A stretch of 11,840 nucleotides of DNA from Alphaproteobacteria bacterium (GCA_009694165.1 SHVP01000074.1:1-11840), one strand, 5' to 3'. Positions 1 through 7,214 are shown, counted from the first letter of the stretch. A program made the numbers and translations. The notes: generated from the sequence alone by a model not told the origin.

Positions 1-1029
1 CACGCGCCGGAAATGTCGTGGCGTGGATGACCGCTCCTTCCGCCGCCGCCAAATCGATGATCCGGGGCAGAAAGTCGTGCATCGGCGGAACCGTCACGCG
101 CTGAATCGTGGCGCCCGCCTTGGCCAGCACCTCGACCGCCGCCAGCACCGCATCGCGCACGCGCTGATCCACACCCTCGCTGCAATAGCGTTCGTCAACG
201 CCGATGCGCACGCCGCCCACCGGGCGTGCTACCCGCGCGTAGTAATCGACGGTGCGCCGTCGCGAACTCATCGGATCAAGCGGATCGTAGCCCGCCATCC
301 CGCTCAGCATCGCGGCGCAGTCGACGACGGAACGGGCCATCGGCCCGACATGGTCAAGCGAGGGAGCGTAGAAGGCGACGCCGGCCCGGCTGACGCGGCC
401 GAAGGTCGGCTTGACGCCGGTGAGCCCGTTGGCCGCACAGGGAAAACGAATCGAACCGCCAGTGTCCGTCCCGATGGCGCCATAGGCCGTGCCGGTGGCA
501 ATCGCCACCGCCGACCCTGACGAGGAGATACCCGACGCGTGGTTGCGATTCCACGGATTGACCGGCACCGTTACCGCTGGATGGTGCGTGCCGGTCGCCG
601 CTTCGGCCATCTGCACCCGCCCGAGGATGACGGCTCCGGCTTGCCGGAGACGCGCCACGATCGTGGCATCGGCCGGCGCGATACGGTCGCGCCACACCAG
701 CGTGCCGGCCGCGGTCGCCTGCCCTTTGACGTCGGCCAGATCCTTGACCGCGATCGGCACCCCAGCAAGCGGGCCCTTGGCTGCCCCCCCCCGCGCACCA
801 ACCGATCGGCGCGCCCGGCTTCGGCGAGGGCGTCCTCGTCGGTCACCAACACGAAGGCATGAAACGCGGGGTCGTAGGCCGCGATGCGATCGAGCGTGGC
901 CCGCGTGACCTCGATCGGCGACAGGCGCCCCTGTCGGTAGGCGGCGGCAAGGTCGGCGATTCCTAGAAACGCGAGATCCTCACCCGTGATCTGCGCCGGT
1001 CCAGCCGATGCCGCTCGCAACCGAGCCAT
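1..1029 (-). CDS. Amidase-signature family hydrolase; 3' end beyond the window; frame broken at a G9 run
   Basis: This encodes the N-terminal two thirds or so of an amidase-signature enzyme, which hydrolyses a carboxamide to acid and ammonia. The substrate cannot be read from the sequence. Restoring the frame at the G9 run (784-792) gives one continuous protein with the whole Ser-cisSer-Lys triad: Lys about 96 in PIAVKD, cis-Ser about 169 in SGISSSGSA and nucleophile Ser about 193 in GTDTGGSIR. The 24-residue spacing between the two serines equals that in fatty acid amide hydrolase. The usual GGSS motif reads GISS here. The upstream reading frame ends in LVRGGG and the downstream frame resumes with AAKGPLAGVP, so one more G (or two fewer) would join them. 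The ATG at 1029 lies one base after the MmgE/PrpD stop codon, implying translational coupling. The family call is firm. Whether the break is real or a sequencing error is unknown. Confidence 0.85.
784..792 (-). other. Frameshift site: run of nine Gs (coding strand) in the amidase gene
   Basis: Nine consecutive C on the plus strand read as G9 in the amidase. The conserved N-terminal frame runs into it and the conserved catalytic core leaves it in another frame. Ten or seven Gs would restore one frame. Long homopolymers are classic sites of sequencing miscount and of polymerase slippage. Confidence 0.8.
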
Positions 1030-1030
1030 G

Positions 1031-2413
1031 CTAGCGCGCGAACAACTGGGCGAGATCGGCAACGCGGGCCAGCGCCGGCAGATCGTTTACCATCGCGACC
1101 ACTCGTTCGACCGGAAAATCCCTGGCGACGCCGCGCACCAATCCGCTGAACTTTTCGGTCAGCGCGGCGACATCCATCGGATTGGCCGGCGTGCCGTAGG
1201 AATCAAGGACTTCGGCGCGCGCCGTTCGGCCGCCGGCGAAGGTCACTTCGACCCAGCTGCCAAAATGGGCGGGAAACGCCTTTTCGAGATTGGCGTCCTC
1301 AGTCGCCGAGACCTTGTCGGCGAACGAGAGGATGTCGGCATTGCCGAGATTGCTTTCAACGAAGGCGTGTTCGGCGTAGGGCCCCTCGACCAACGCGGCG
1401 CCCACCACATAGGGCAACGAATATTGCGCCGCCATCATCGAAGTCGGTCGATACATCATGTGCTGGTGCTGGAAGATCTTGGGACCGCCGACGACGATCT
1501 TGGCAATGTCGTCCTTGGCTGCCTTGAATCCGCCGGTCACCGTCCGCAGCGCGTCGATAGTCGAATGAAACAGCCGGCACGAGGGATAGGGTTTGAAGCT
1601 GATGCGATGAATTTCGTAGGGCGCGTCCTTGGCCCGAACCAGCCGCGTCAGGTCGGGGTTGCGCGAAAAAAGACGACACAACCCGTAAAGGCCGTCGAAC
1701 GCCCGCGCCGGGCCGGCAATGCCGCGTTTGGCGAGCTGCGCCGCAACCGTTCCATTGTGGGCGCCATAGCCGCCGTGCAGGCGCTTGACCACCGTCCCAT
1801 GCGGGTCCTGGCTGAACTGCATCGAGCCGCCGGCCATCGACAGCATCAGACCCCAGGCCTCGACCAACTGCCCGGCGTCGAGCCCGTACAGTTTGCCGGC
1901 CGTAGTGGTGGCACCGAAGCCGCCGAACAGCGCCGTCGGGTGATAGCCGCGATGCATGACATCGGGCCCGCAGGCCATGCCGACCCGGGCCATCACCTCG
2001 TAGCCGGCGACGATTGCCGGCAAGATGTCGCGCCCGGATAGGCCGAGTTCCGTCCCCACGGCAAGCGCGACCGCAATCACGATCGCGCCCGGATGACTCA
2101 TGCCCTCGTCGTGGGTGTCGTCGTGTTCGAGACCATGGGCGCAGGAGGCGTTCACCATGCCGGCCACCGGTGGCGCCACCCGCAATCCCGAAGCGAATAC
2201 CGGCGCCTTGCCGCTGTTGGCATAGACGCTGGCCCAATCTTGCAGCGCGGCGCCCCAGGGCAGGAAGGCGCCGCGGAAACATACGCCCAGATGATCGAGC
2301 ACCAATTTGGCGAGCTGGGCGCGATCCGCCTGGCTCACATCGCCGATCGACAACGCCGCCGCCCATTCGGCCAGCGCGCGCGTGCGATCGTCGGTATCGG
2401 CGGTAGCATCCAT
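1031..2413 (-). CDS. MmgE/PrpD family protein (2-methylcitrate dehydratase-like)
   Basis: This 460-residue protein is full length for the MmgE/PrpD family, whose founding members dehydrate 2-methylcitrate in propionate breakdown; other members act on different hydroxy-polycarboxylates or cyclic acids. Family marks visible are CAHGLEHDDTHDEGMSHPG in the helical N-terminal half, GYEVMARVG, a HRGYHPTALFG segment, and FKPYPSCRLFH opening the C-terminal half. No methylcitrate synthase or methylisocitrate lyase lies nearby, so the classic prp pathway is not indicated. The start at 2413 is chosen over an in-frame ATG at 2431 because GGAGG sits five bases before it, while the upstream ATG has no such site. 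The stop is TAG and the amidase begins one base later, so the two products probably act in the same catabolic process. Substrate is unknown. Confidence 0.9.
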   Translation of the reverse strand: MDATADTDDRTRALAEWAAALSIGDVSQADRAQLAKLVLDHLGVCFRGAFLPWGAALQDWASVYANSGKAPVFASGLRVAPPVAGMVNASCAHGLEHDDTHDEGMSHPGAIVIAVALAVGTELGLSGRDILPAIVAGYEVMARVGMACGPDVMHRGYHPTALFGGFGATTTAGKLYGLDAGQLVEAWGLMLSMAGGSMQFSQDPHGTVVKRLHGGYGAHNGTVAAQLAKRGIAGPARAFDGLYGLCRLFSRNPDLTRLVRAKDAPYEIHRISFKPYPSCRLFHSTIDALRTVTGGFKAAKDDIAKIVVGGPKIFQHQHMMYRPTSMMAAQYSLPYVVGAALVEGPYAEHAFVESNLGNADILSFADKVSATEDANLEKAFPAHFGSWVEVTFAGGRTARAEVLDSYGTPANPMDVAALTEKFSGLVRGVARDFPVERVVAMVNDLPALARVADLAQLFAR

Positions 2414-2418
2414 GGCGC

Positions 2419-2423
2419 CCTCC
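2419..2423 (-). promoter_or_regulatory. Ribosome binding site that decides the MmgE/PrpD start
   Basis: GGAGG on the minus strand lies five bases before the ATG at 2413. It falls inside the coding sequence implied by the alternative ATG at 2431, which has no purine-rich site in front. This favours the 460-residue form over the 466-residue form. Confidence 0.65.
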
Positions 2424-2486
2424 CCCGCCATGCTAGGGCCAAGCCCGTCGCGCGTTCAACGACAGGAGTGGGCGTGGCGAACTAAA

Positions 2487-2720
2487 GTGCTGGTCATGGA
2501 ACTCGACCTCGAGCCCACTCTGGCCATCTTGACTCTGGCGATCGCGGTGTTTGCCCTGGCCGTGTGGCAGCACAGTCGGATCGCACCGGGGCACCCGTCC
2601 CTCGTCCCCTGGGGCGGTGTTCAATACCTGGCGCTGCTCGCCGCCATCCTGATGGCAGCCCACCTGGTGACGCTCCTGTCCGGGATGCCCCTGGCGGGCC
2701 GGGCCAGCCCGCCGCGCTAG
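2487..2720 (+). CDS. Small two-helix membrane protein of unknown function
   Basis: A 77-residue protein if it starts at GTG 2487, or 74 residues from the ATG at 2496. I cannot decide between them: an AGGAG at 2464-2468 is rather far from both. It contains two hydrophobic helices, roughly residues 10-27 (LAILTLAIAVFALAVW) and 47-68 (YLALLAAILMAAHLVTLL). A short loop with His, Arg and Pro joins them and the tail is polar (GRASPPR). This is a typical small integral inner-membrane protein. No enzyme motif is present. It lies 21 bases before the SGNH hydrolase on the same strand, so the two are probably cotranscribed and may act together at the membrane. A short CCGCG/CGCGG hairpin spans its TAG stop (2712-2726). 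The hydrophobic pattern and the operon position make it a real gene; its function is not known. Confidence 0.7.
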   Translation: MLVMELDLEPTLAILTLAIAVFALAVWQHSRIAPGHPSLVPWGGVQYLALLAAILMAAHLVTLLSGMPLAGRASPPR

Positions 2721-2741
2721 CCGCGGACAAGGGAAACCGCC

Positions 2742-3947
2742 ATGATCGCCCGAAGCGATGGCGCCCGCGTCGTGGCGCAATGGGGAGGGGTGGTCATACG
2801 AACCGTGCGGTGGTGGCGCATCGGGCCCGGGGTTCTGATCGTCCTCGCGCTATTCGTCGGCATCGCGCTGGCGGAAATGACCCTTGCGCGCCTGCCCAGC
2901 AGTCTCGTCGTTCAGCCGGGCGAAACGCCGGCCGGTCCACCGCGCAACATCGTGCTCCGTGAGCACCGGCCCAACACCCGATTTGCTTTCGTACCGCCGA
3001 AAATCCGTGCCGCTACCGGCGAACCGGTGCAACCGTTCTATCCGTTGGAGACCGATCGTTACGGCTTCATCAATCCGTCGGCCGGCCATCGCGCGCCACA
3101 AGCAACGATCGTGTTCCTCGGCGGCTCGACAACCGAGGCGATGTTCGTCGATCCTGAGCGTCGTTTTCCGTTTCTCACCGGGCGCCTGCTCGAACAGTCG
3201 ACCGGCCTTCGTGTGAATTCCCTGAATGGCGGACGATCTGGCAACAACGTCGTGCACGCGGTGCAGCTGCTGACCGGCAAAGTGGTCCCGCTCAAACCGA
3301 CGGGGGTAGTGTTGATGGAGAACGTCAACGACCTTGGTACCTTGTCGACGTTCGGAACCTATTGAAACACGAGCACCAATTTCGCCCTAGTTCGCGAGCC
3401 CCGGTGCGACGTGGAGGCCAGCGTTCGCCTCATTCGCGATTCGCTGATTCCCTACACCTATCGAACCATTCGCCGAGCCATGCGCAGCCACCGCGATCTC
3501 CCGGTCGTGCGCGCAGAACAGCAGCCGCTCCTGACCGCCGAACGGCTAGTCGATTTCGAACGCCAATATGGGTCGGCGGTCCGCCAGTTCATCGGCAGCG
3601 CCAGGGCGTGGGGGATCGAGCCGATCCTGATGACCCAAGTGCGGCTGCAGGGAGCGGGTTTGCGCGGGCCCCTCGAGGAGGATGGTCCGCTCGCGATCGA
3701 GCGCTTGCGCCGCCGCGGTTTCAATGAGCGCACGTTTCGCGATGCCCACGACCGGTTCAACGACGTCCTGAGGCGACTGGCGAAGGACGAGGGCGTCCTG
3801 CTGATCGATCTAGCCCGTGCCCGTCAGTGGAGCCCGCGCGATGTCTACGACGAGCTGCACTTCACCGACGCCGGCTCGACGGCGGTTGCCGAGGTCGTTG
3901 CCGAAGCGCTGGGCGACTGGTTGAAGAACTGCGTGCCACCCAATTGA
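2742..3947 (+). CDS. Membrane-anchored SGNH/GDSL-type hydrolase with an in-frame TGA at codon 208
   Basis: A single reading frame of 401 codons, interrupted only by TGA at 3363-3365. It has an N-terminal membrane segment at about residues 28-46 (PGVLIVLALFVGIALAE), then a presumably periplasmic SGNH fold. Visible blocks are block I GGSTTE with Ser129, block II NGGRSGN with Gly163, block III MENVNDL with Asn196, and block V DELHFTDAG with Asp370 and His373. Serine and histidine therefore lie on opposite sides of the TGA, so a product ending there would be inactive. The context FGTY-stop-NTSTNFALV looks like a family position where Trp is usual, so TGG to TGA is the simplest reading. Family members remove or transfer acyl groups on lipids, polysaccharides or peptidoglycan; the substrate is unknown here. 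Start ATG is preceded by AAGGGA. The gene follows a small membrane protein by 21 bases. Confidence 0.8.
3363..3365 (+). other. In-frame TGA between catalytic blocks III and V of the SGNH hydrolase
   Basis: TGA stands in frame between conserved halves of the hydrolase, directly after Tyr207. Coding-like sequence continues in the same frame for 193 more codons and ends with the catalytic Asp-Glu-Leu-His block. There is no frameshift here, so a single base substitution (TGG to TGA), a base-call error or stop-codon readthrough would each explain it. Confidence 0.8.
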
Positions 3948-3969
3948 TCGGCGCGCCATCGCCCAGACG

Positions 3970-4524
3970 CTAGTTCATCGATCCCGGGCTGGCGCGCTGT
4001 CCGACCGGGAAGGCCAGCGACATCGCCTCGTCCAGGGCGCGACGGAAGCGCGGCTCGTCGGCGCTAGCAATCGGCGCTTCGCGGGTATCGACCTCGGTCA
4101 GTGGCCAGGTGTCGCGGCAGAACGCGGTCAGCATGATGAAACGATGTCCCGTTGCGCCATAGGTCAGTGCCGACACGTCGCCGCATAGGCGCCGGCCCGC
4201 TTGAATCACGTTGTCGGGGTTGATCAGGATCACCAGCCGCAAGCCGGTGGGGCTTTCGGGTCCAGCGACAAACGAAATACGCGAGAACTTTTGCGGCAAG
4301 GCCAACATGCCACGGACTTTGTCGGCGAGGGCCGCGCCGGTCTGGCCGCCGAGGCTGCCGCGGATGACGGTCGGCAGCCCGCTGGTCAGAGTCGCCCCAA
4401 CGATGATCGAACCGGCGTAACCGCCGTAGATTTGCGAGCCGGTTGCGGCCCGGGCGCCGGCGCCGGCCGCGGCCGAGACGACGATGACGGTGATGGCGGC
4501 GAGGATGCGGCGAATTGGGAACAT
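3970..4524 (-). CDS. Secreted protein of unknown function
   Basis: A 184-residue protein with a clear Sec signal peptide: MFPIRRIL, a hydrophobic core (AAITVIVVSAAAGAGA) and a probable signal peptidase I site near ARA-ATG, residues 26-29. The mature part is about 155 residues, glycine-rich at first (QIYGGYAGSIIVGATL) and mixed alpha/beta later. It has two cysteines, in RRLCGD and TAFCRD, that could form a disulfide in the periplasm. I recognise no domain. The start is well supported by AGGAGG four bases before the ATG. The gene is convergent with the SGNH hydrolase (22-base gap) and divergent from the cytochrome gene. Its stop is TAG. It is very likely a real gene; its function cannot be stated. 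Confidence 0.85.
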   Translation of the reverse strand: MFPIRRILAAITVIVVSAAAGAGARAATGSQIYGGYAGSIIVGATLTSGLPTVIRGSLGGQTGAALADKVRGMLALPQKFSRISFVAGPESPTGLRLVILINPDNVIQAGRRLCGDVSALTYGATGHRFIMLTAFCRDTWPLTEVDTREAPIASADEPRFRRALDEAMSLAFPVGQRASPGSMN

Positions 4525-4790
4525 GGAGCCTCCTGGTTGCCCATACTAACAGCCCAGTCTGCACTTCTATTTCGCTTGGCCGATCGGCCGCCGAAAGTCC
4601 ATGCCCAGGGATTTGGCCGACCGACCATCACGTCTCGGTGACCGCGGGCGGACCATGCCTCCCCACAGCCAGTCCGTCACACCCACTCTCGTCGCCCTGT
4701 CCGGCGACGATGAAACCCACAGGCACTAACGATCCGACGCGTCGGGCCATTGATACCAACAGGTTGCATCGGCTCGGCGCGTCGCCTAGC

Positions 4791-5126
4791 GTGACGCCCG
4801 TGTCCGTCCGACCCCAGCATTTCGTCTTTGCGCTTGCCTTGCTGGTGGTCGGCGTTTCTGCCTGTGCCACGGCCCTGGCGGGCGACGTCCGCAACGGTCA
4901 GGTCGTGGCCGGGCAGTTGTGTGGGCTTTGTCATCAGATGCCGGCAACTACCGATCCCCGCTCCGGGGTTGCTCCACCACTCACCGTGCTGGCGGCGGAA
5001 CGCGTGCGCTCGACGGACGGCCTGCGGCGCTATCTGCGCGGGCAAAATCATCCGTTCGGCGGCAGTCTGCTCAGCGATCAGCAAATCGACGACGTCGCCA
5101 CCTATGTGCTGACGTTGCGACCCTAG
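4791..5126 (+). CDS. Small exported c-type cytochrome
   Basis: An approximately 111-residue monohaem cytochrome c, a periplasmic electron carrier or electron-accepting partner of a dehydrogenase. The N-terminus is a signal sequence (FVFALALLVVGVSACATALAG) that could be cut at ALA-G, or processed as a lipoprotein at VSAC. The haem site is CGLCH (Cys44, Cys47, His48). The C-terminal helix LSDQQIDDVATYVLTL is typical of class I cytochromes c. The usual distal methionine before that helix is missing: the segment reads GQNHPFGGSLLSD, and His87 is the nearest candidate ligand. The start is uncertain, because GTG at 4791, GTG at 4800 and ATG at 4710 are all in frame and none has a strong ribosome site; 4791 gives a normal signal-peptide length. 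A 12-bp palindrome begins at the last base of the TAG stop. The rhodanese-like domain follows directly. Confidence 0.8.
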   Translation: MTPVSVRPQHFVFALALLVVGVSACATALAGDVRNGQVVAGQLCGLCHQMPATTDPRSGVAPPLTVLAAERVRSTDGLRRYLRGQNHPFGGSLLSDQQIDDVATYVLTLRP

Positions 5127-5193
5127 ACCGGCCGGTCGCGGGATAACGCTCATCGATGCCCGCCTGCAGGGCGACTATCTCGGCGTCAACAAG

Positions 5194-5499
5194 ATGGAAT
5201 GGGCGCGCCGTTACGGCACCATCCCCGGTGCGAAGAATGTACCGGCGAACTGGGTTACCCTTGATGGCAGGGGGCGGTTCCGGGATCTGCCCTCCTACCT
5301 AAAATTGTTCGAACACCTGCAGATCGACCCGACCCGCGACATCATCGTGTTCGGCAATGGCTCACAGTCAGGCTCGCTGGTTTGGTTCGTGCTGGCGGAA
5401 AACGTCCGCAACCGCCAGGTCCGTCTCTATGCAGCCGGGATGGCCGAGTGGGCGGCCGACCTCGCCAACCCGATCGAACGCCGGATCAGCCTCGACTAA
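5194..5499 (+). CDS. Rhodanese-like domain protein lacking the catalytic cysteine; N-terminus disrupted or start unclear
   Basis: A rhodanese fold is recognisable: GTIPGAKNVPANW, then FEHLQIDPTRDIIVF, then LVWFVLAENV and VRLYAAGMAEWAADLANPIE, matching the second half of thiosulfate sulfurtransferases. At the active-site loop, where active members have Cys (CxxGxR), the sequence reads FGNGSQSG, so the sulfur-carrying cysteine is gone and sulfur transfer is not expected. Conserved sequence starts before the ATG given here: the same frame reads GITLIDARLQGDYLGV at 5140-5187, a normal rhodanese opening. That frame has no ATG, GTG or TTG between a TGA at 5110 and 5194. The true product is therefore a longer protein with an unseen start, a fusion with the upstream cytochrome broken by an indel, or a decayed gene. 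It ends in TAA nine bases from the convergent motA. Confidence 0.6.
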   Translation: MEWARRYGTIPGAKNVPANWVTLDGRGRFRDLPSYLKLFEHLQIDPTRDIIVFGNGSQSGSLVWFVLAENVRNRQVRLYAAGMAEWAADLANPIERRISLD

Positions 5500-5508
5500 A
5501 CCGGCGCC

Positions 5509-6376
5509 CTAGGCGACCGGCGCTTCGGCCAAGGCTTCCTCGAGTTCGTAGAACGACGGCTTCTGTTTGGACGGCACCGCCTGGCGGCCGATTTCGACCG
5601 AGATCTGGGGCGAGTTGCCATGCAGGTGGGCGACCAAGATATAGCGGATGATATGGTGGAATCGCGCGTCCTCGTCGATGACCTGTTTCAAGCGTGAGGC
5701 GATGGGGCCGACGACGCCATAGGCCAGCAGCACGCCGAGAAAGGTACCGGTGAGCGCGCCACCGATCAGCGCACCGAGAATCTCCGGCGGCTCGGAGATG
5801 CTCGCCATCGTCTTGACCACGCCTAACACCGCGGCAACGATGCCGAGGGCGGGCAGGGCGTCGGTGATCGCCTGCAGCGATTCCTGCGCCCGCATTTCTT
5901 CGTGATGATGCTTTTTCGAGCTCCTTTTCCATGATCTCGTCGATCTGGTGAACGTCGTCGAAGTTCATGGTCATCATGCGCAAAAAGTCGCAGATGAAGG
6001 TGATGGTGAATTTGTCGTTGAGGACCCTAGGATATTCGGTAAACAGCGAACTTTCGGTCGGGTTCTCCACGTGGGCTTCGACGGCGATCGGCCCCTTCGT
6101 GCGCATCATCTTGGCGATCGCGAACAGCAGGCAGAGCAGGTCGCGATAGTCGTCCTTCTTCCACTGCCCGCCTTTCATGGCGCGCACAAACCCTTTGCCG
6201 CCCTTGCCCATGACCTCGCCGGAATTGGCAATGACGAAGGCGCCGAAGGCGCCGCCGGCGATCTGGAGACCCTCAAAGGGCAGCGAATGCAGAATGATCC
6301 CGAACTTCCCGCCGGCAAGGACGTAGCCGCCGAAAATCGTGGCCATTACGAGAACAAGGCCGATAATTACAAACAT
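5509..6376 (-). CDS. motA: Flagellar motor stator protein MotA, frame broken by one extra A
   Basis: MotA is the four-helix inner-membrane stator subunit that couples ion flow to flagellar rotation. After removing one base at the A5 run the protein is 288 residues, close to the 295 of E. coli MotA. The N-terminal part carries MFVIIGLVLVMATIFGGYV and the cytoplasmic loop pair Arg92 and Glu100 (MRTKGPIAVE), spaced eight residues apart like the torque residues Arg90 and Glu98 of E. coli. The C-terminal part has ALGIVAAVLGVVKTM and GTFLGVLLAYGVVGPIA with both functional prolines (SEPPEILGAL and VVGP). The frame changes inside LEK-HHHEEMRAQ. MotB is not next to it: the next gene downstream is convergent. 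The start ATG at 6376 lacks a strong ribosome site but gives the standard N-terminus. The stop is TAG. Confidence 0.9.
5912..5916 (-). other. Frameshift site: A5 run in motA
   Basis: On the coding strand the sequence CTCGAAAAAGCATCATCAC should read Leu-Glu-Lys-His-His-His, which needs four As rather than five. With five, the frame leaves MotA and runs on as unrelated sequence. The MotA frame resumes directly after, so this is a one-base insertion at a homopolymer. Confidence 0.8.
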
Positions 6377-6547
6377 ATGCCGATCATCGAGGCAGGTAGG
6401 AACACCCGGTGCCCTCGCTCCGGCCACATTATTGGCGCGGATGCCCGCCGGGCAAGCCCATCGGGGCCAAAAAGATGGTTAATTGTAGAACCTTTGCACG
6501 TCCGACGGCCGATACTTAAAGTGGGCGTCTGTCTTGGGGAGCCTACC

Positions 6548-7096
6548 ATGGCCGCACAACTGGCCGCCAACGATAGCGCACCCGCGCCGGACGAGATTCT
6601 GGTCGCCACGGCGGTCAATGTTACCTGGCTGGCCGGGCAAACCAAGGGTAGCGCCGAAATCGAGATCGACTTTCGTGGCCTGGCCCAGACCGAGATCCCG
6701 ATCGAGGTGGGCTTTGCCTGCCACGAGGTATCGATCGCGCGGGCCGCCGCCGAGGTTCTAACGCATTTCTTCCTACTGGTGGCGCGCGAGGTCGTCGCCA
6801 AGCCCGAGGACTGTTTGGATCGCGTAGATTTGGGTGACGCCAACAACCAGGTCGTCTTTGCCATCGACTCGGGAAAAAAGGCCGTGCCCGACTTTCTCTT
6901 GACGGTGCAGGTCTCCCGCGATTGCGATACCCGAGCCGAAGCGGCCGTGGTAGCCGGAACGCGCCTGACCAAAGCGATCGACAAGTATCTGCGCAACGGC
7001 CTCGCCCGTCGCAAGGCTGCCCTTAAGGAACTTGACCCGGTGAAGCCCTACTTCCCGGAAATTCTGCAGGCAGCCATTACCCAAACCAGCAAATAG
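6548..7096 (+). CDS. Conserved-looking cytosolic protein of unknown function
   Basis: A 182-residue protein with no signal peptide and no membrane segment. I do not recognise the family. The acidic N-terminal half (about 20-75) looks beta-rich, with alternating segments such as EILVATAVNVTWLAG and AEIEIDFRGLAQTEIPIEVG. The C-terminal part is more helical and basic (RLTKAIDKYLRNGLARRKAALKEL). The ATG at 6548 is chosen because GGGGAG lies six to seven bases upstream; the frame is open further upstream, but that part is antisense to motA. It is divergent from motA across a 171-base gap, so both promoters should lie there. A role in motility is possible from position alone, but nothing in the protein shows it. 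A strong hairpin follows its TAG stop immediately. Confidence 0.8.
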   Translation: MAAQLAANDSAPAPDEILVATAVNVTWLAGQTKGSAEIEIDFRGLAQTEIPIEVGFACHEVSIARAAAEVLTHFFLLVAREVVAKPEDCLDRVDLGDANNQVVFAIDSGKKAVPDFLLTVQVSRDCDTRAEAAVVAGTRLTKAIDKYLRNGLARRKAALKELDPVKPYFPEILQAAITQTSK

Positions 7097-7121
7097 CCGA
7101 CGCCCGCAGGGCGGGCGTCGG
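7097..7121 (+). terminator. Hairpin right after the stop codon, terminator-like without a T run
   Basis: CCGACGCCCGC pairs perfectly with GCGGGCGTCGG (11 bp, three-base loop AGG) and starts at the base after the TAG of the unknown 182-residue gene. No T-tract follows (TACCAGCGG), so it is not a textbook intrinsic terminator. It could be a weak terminator, or a 3' end that blocks exonucleases after Rho-dependent termination. Confidence 0.5.
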
Positions 7122-7131
7122 TACCAGCGGC

Positions 7132-7162
7132 TTGGTCCGATCTTCCGGGCCGATGCTAGACT
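7132..7162 (+). promoter_or_regulatory. Candidate sigma-70-type promoter for the LLM oxidoreductase
   Basis: TTGGTC at 7132-7137 and TGCTAGACT at 7154-7162 (extended -10 TG-n-TAGACT) lie upstream of the GTG start, downstream of the hairpin that closes the previous gene. The spacer is 19 bases, two longer than ideal, which an extended -10 can tolerate. This rests on sequence match only. Confidence 0.3.
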
Positions 7163-7201
7163 GCCCGCATCGTGATCAAGCACCCGTGCCCGATCCGGGT
7201 C

Positions 7202-7207
7202 AAGGAG
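7202..7207 (+). promoter_or_regulatory. Ribosome binding site for the GTG start of the LLM oxidoreductase
   Basis: AAGGAG lies seven bases before GTG 7215. This ideal placement supports GTG as the start, giving the expected N-terminus MQFSYTHHMPY for this flavoprotein. Confidence 0.7.
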
Positions 7208-7214
7208 ACCTAGC

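Noticed and set aside
986..2041. Long plus-strand open frame of 351 codons antisense to the MmgE/PrpD gene
   Set aside because: It is a GC-driven shadow: the opposite strand carries clear MmgE/PrpD family motifs and a good ribosome site, and this frame shows no recognisable domain.
3363..3420. Selenocysteine insertion at the in-frame TGA
   Set aside because: No convincing hairpin follows the codon at the required distance, and the family position fits Trp; SGNH hydrolases are not known selenoproteins.
4578..4589. Palindrome GGCCGATCGGCC between the secreted protein and the cytochrome gene
   Set aside because: A perfect 12-mer but with no second copy or promoter element beside it; palindromes of this base composition are expected by chance in GC-rich DNA.
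6489..6515. Sigma-28 promoter with GCCGATAC at 6508-6515 before the 182-residue gene
   Set aside because: The -10 element fits but the sequence 11 bases upstream (AACCTTTG) does not resemble TAAAGTTT.
5948..6547. Upstream extension of the 182-residue protein across motA
   Set aside because: The frame is open but antisense to conserved MotA coding sequence; the ATG at 6548 has a proper ribosome site.
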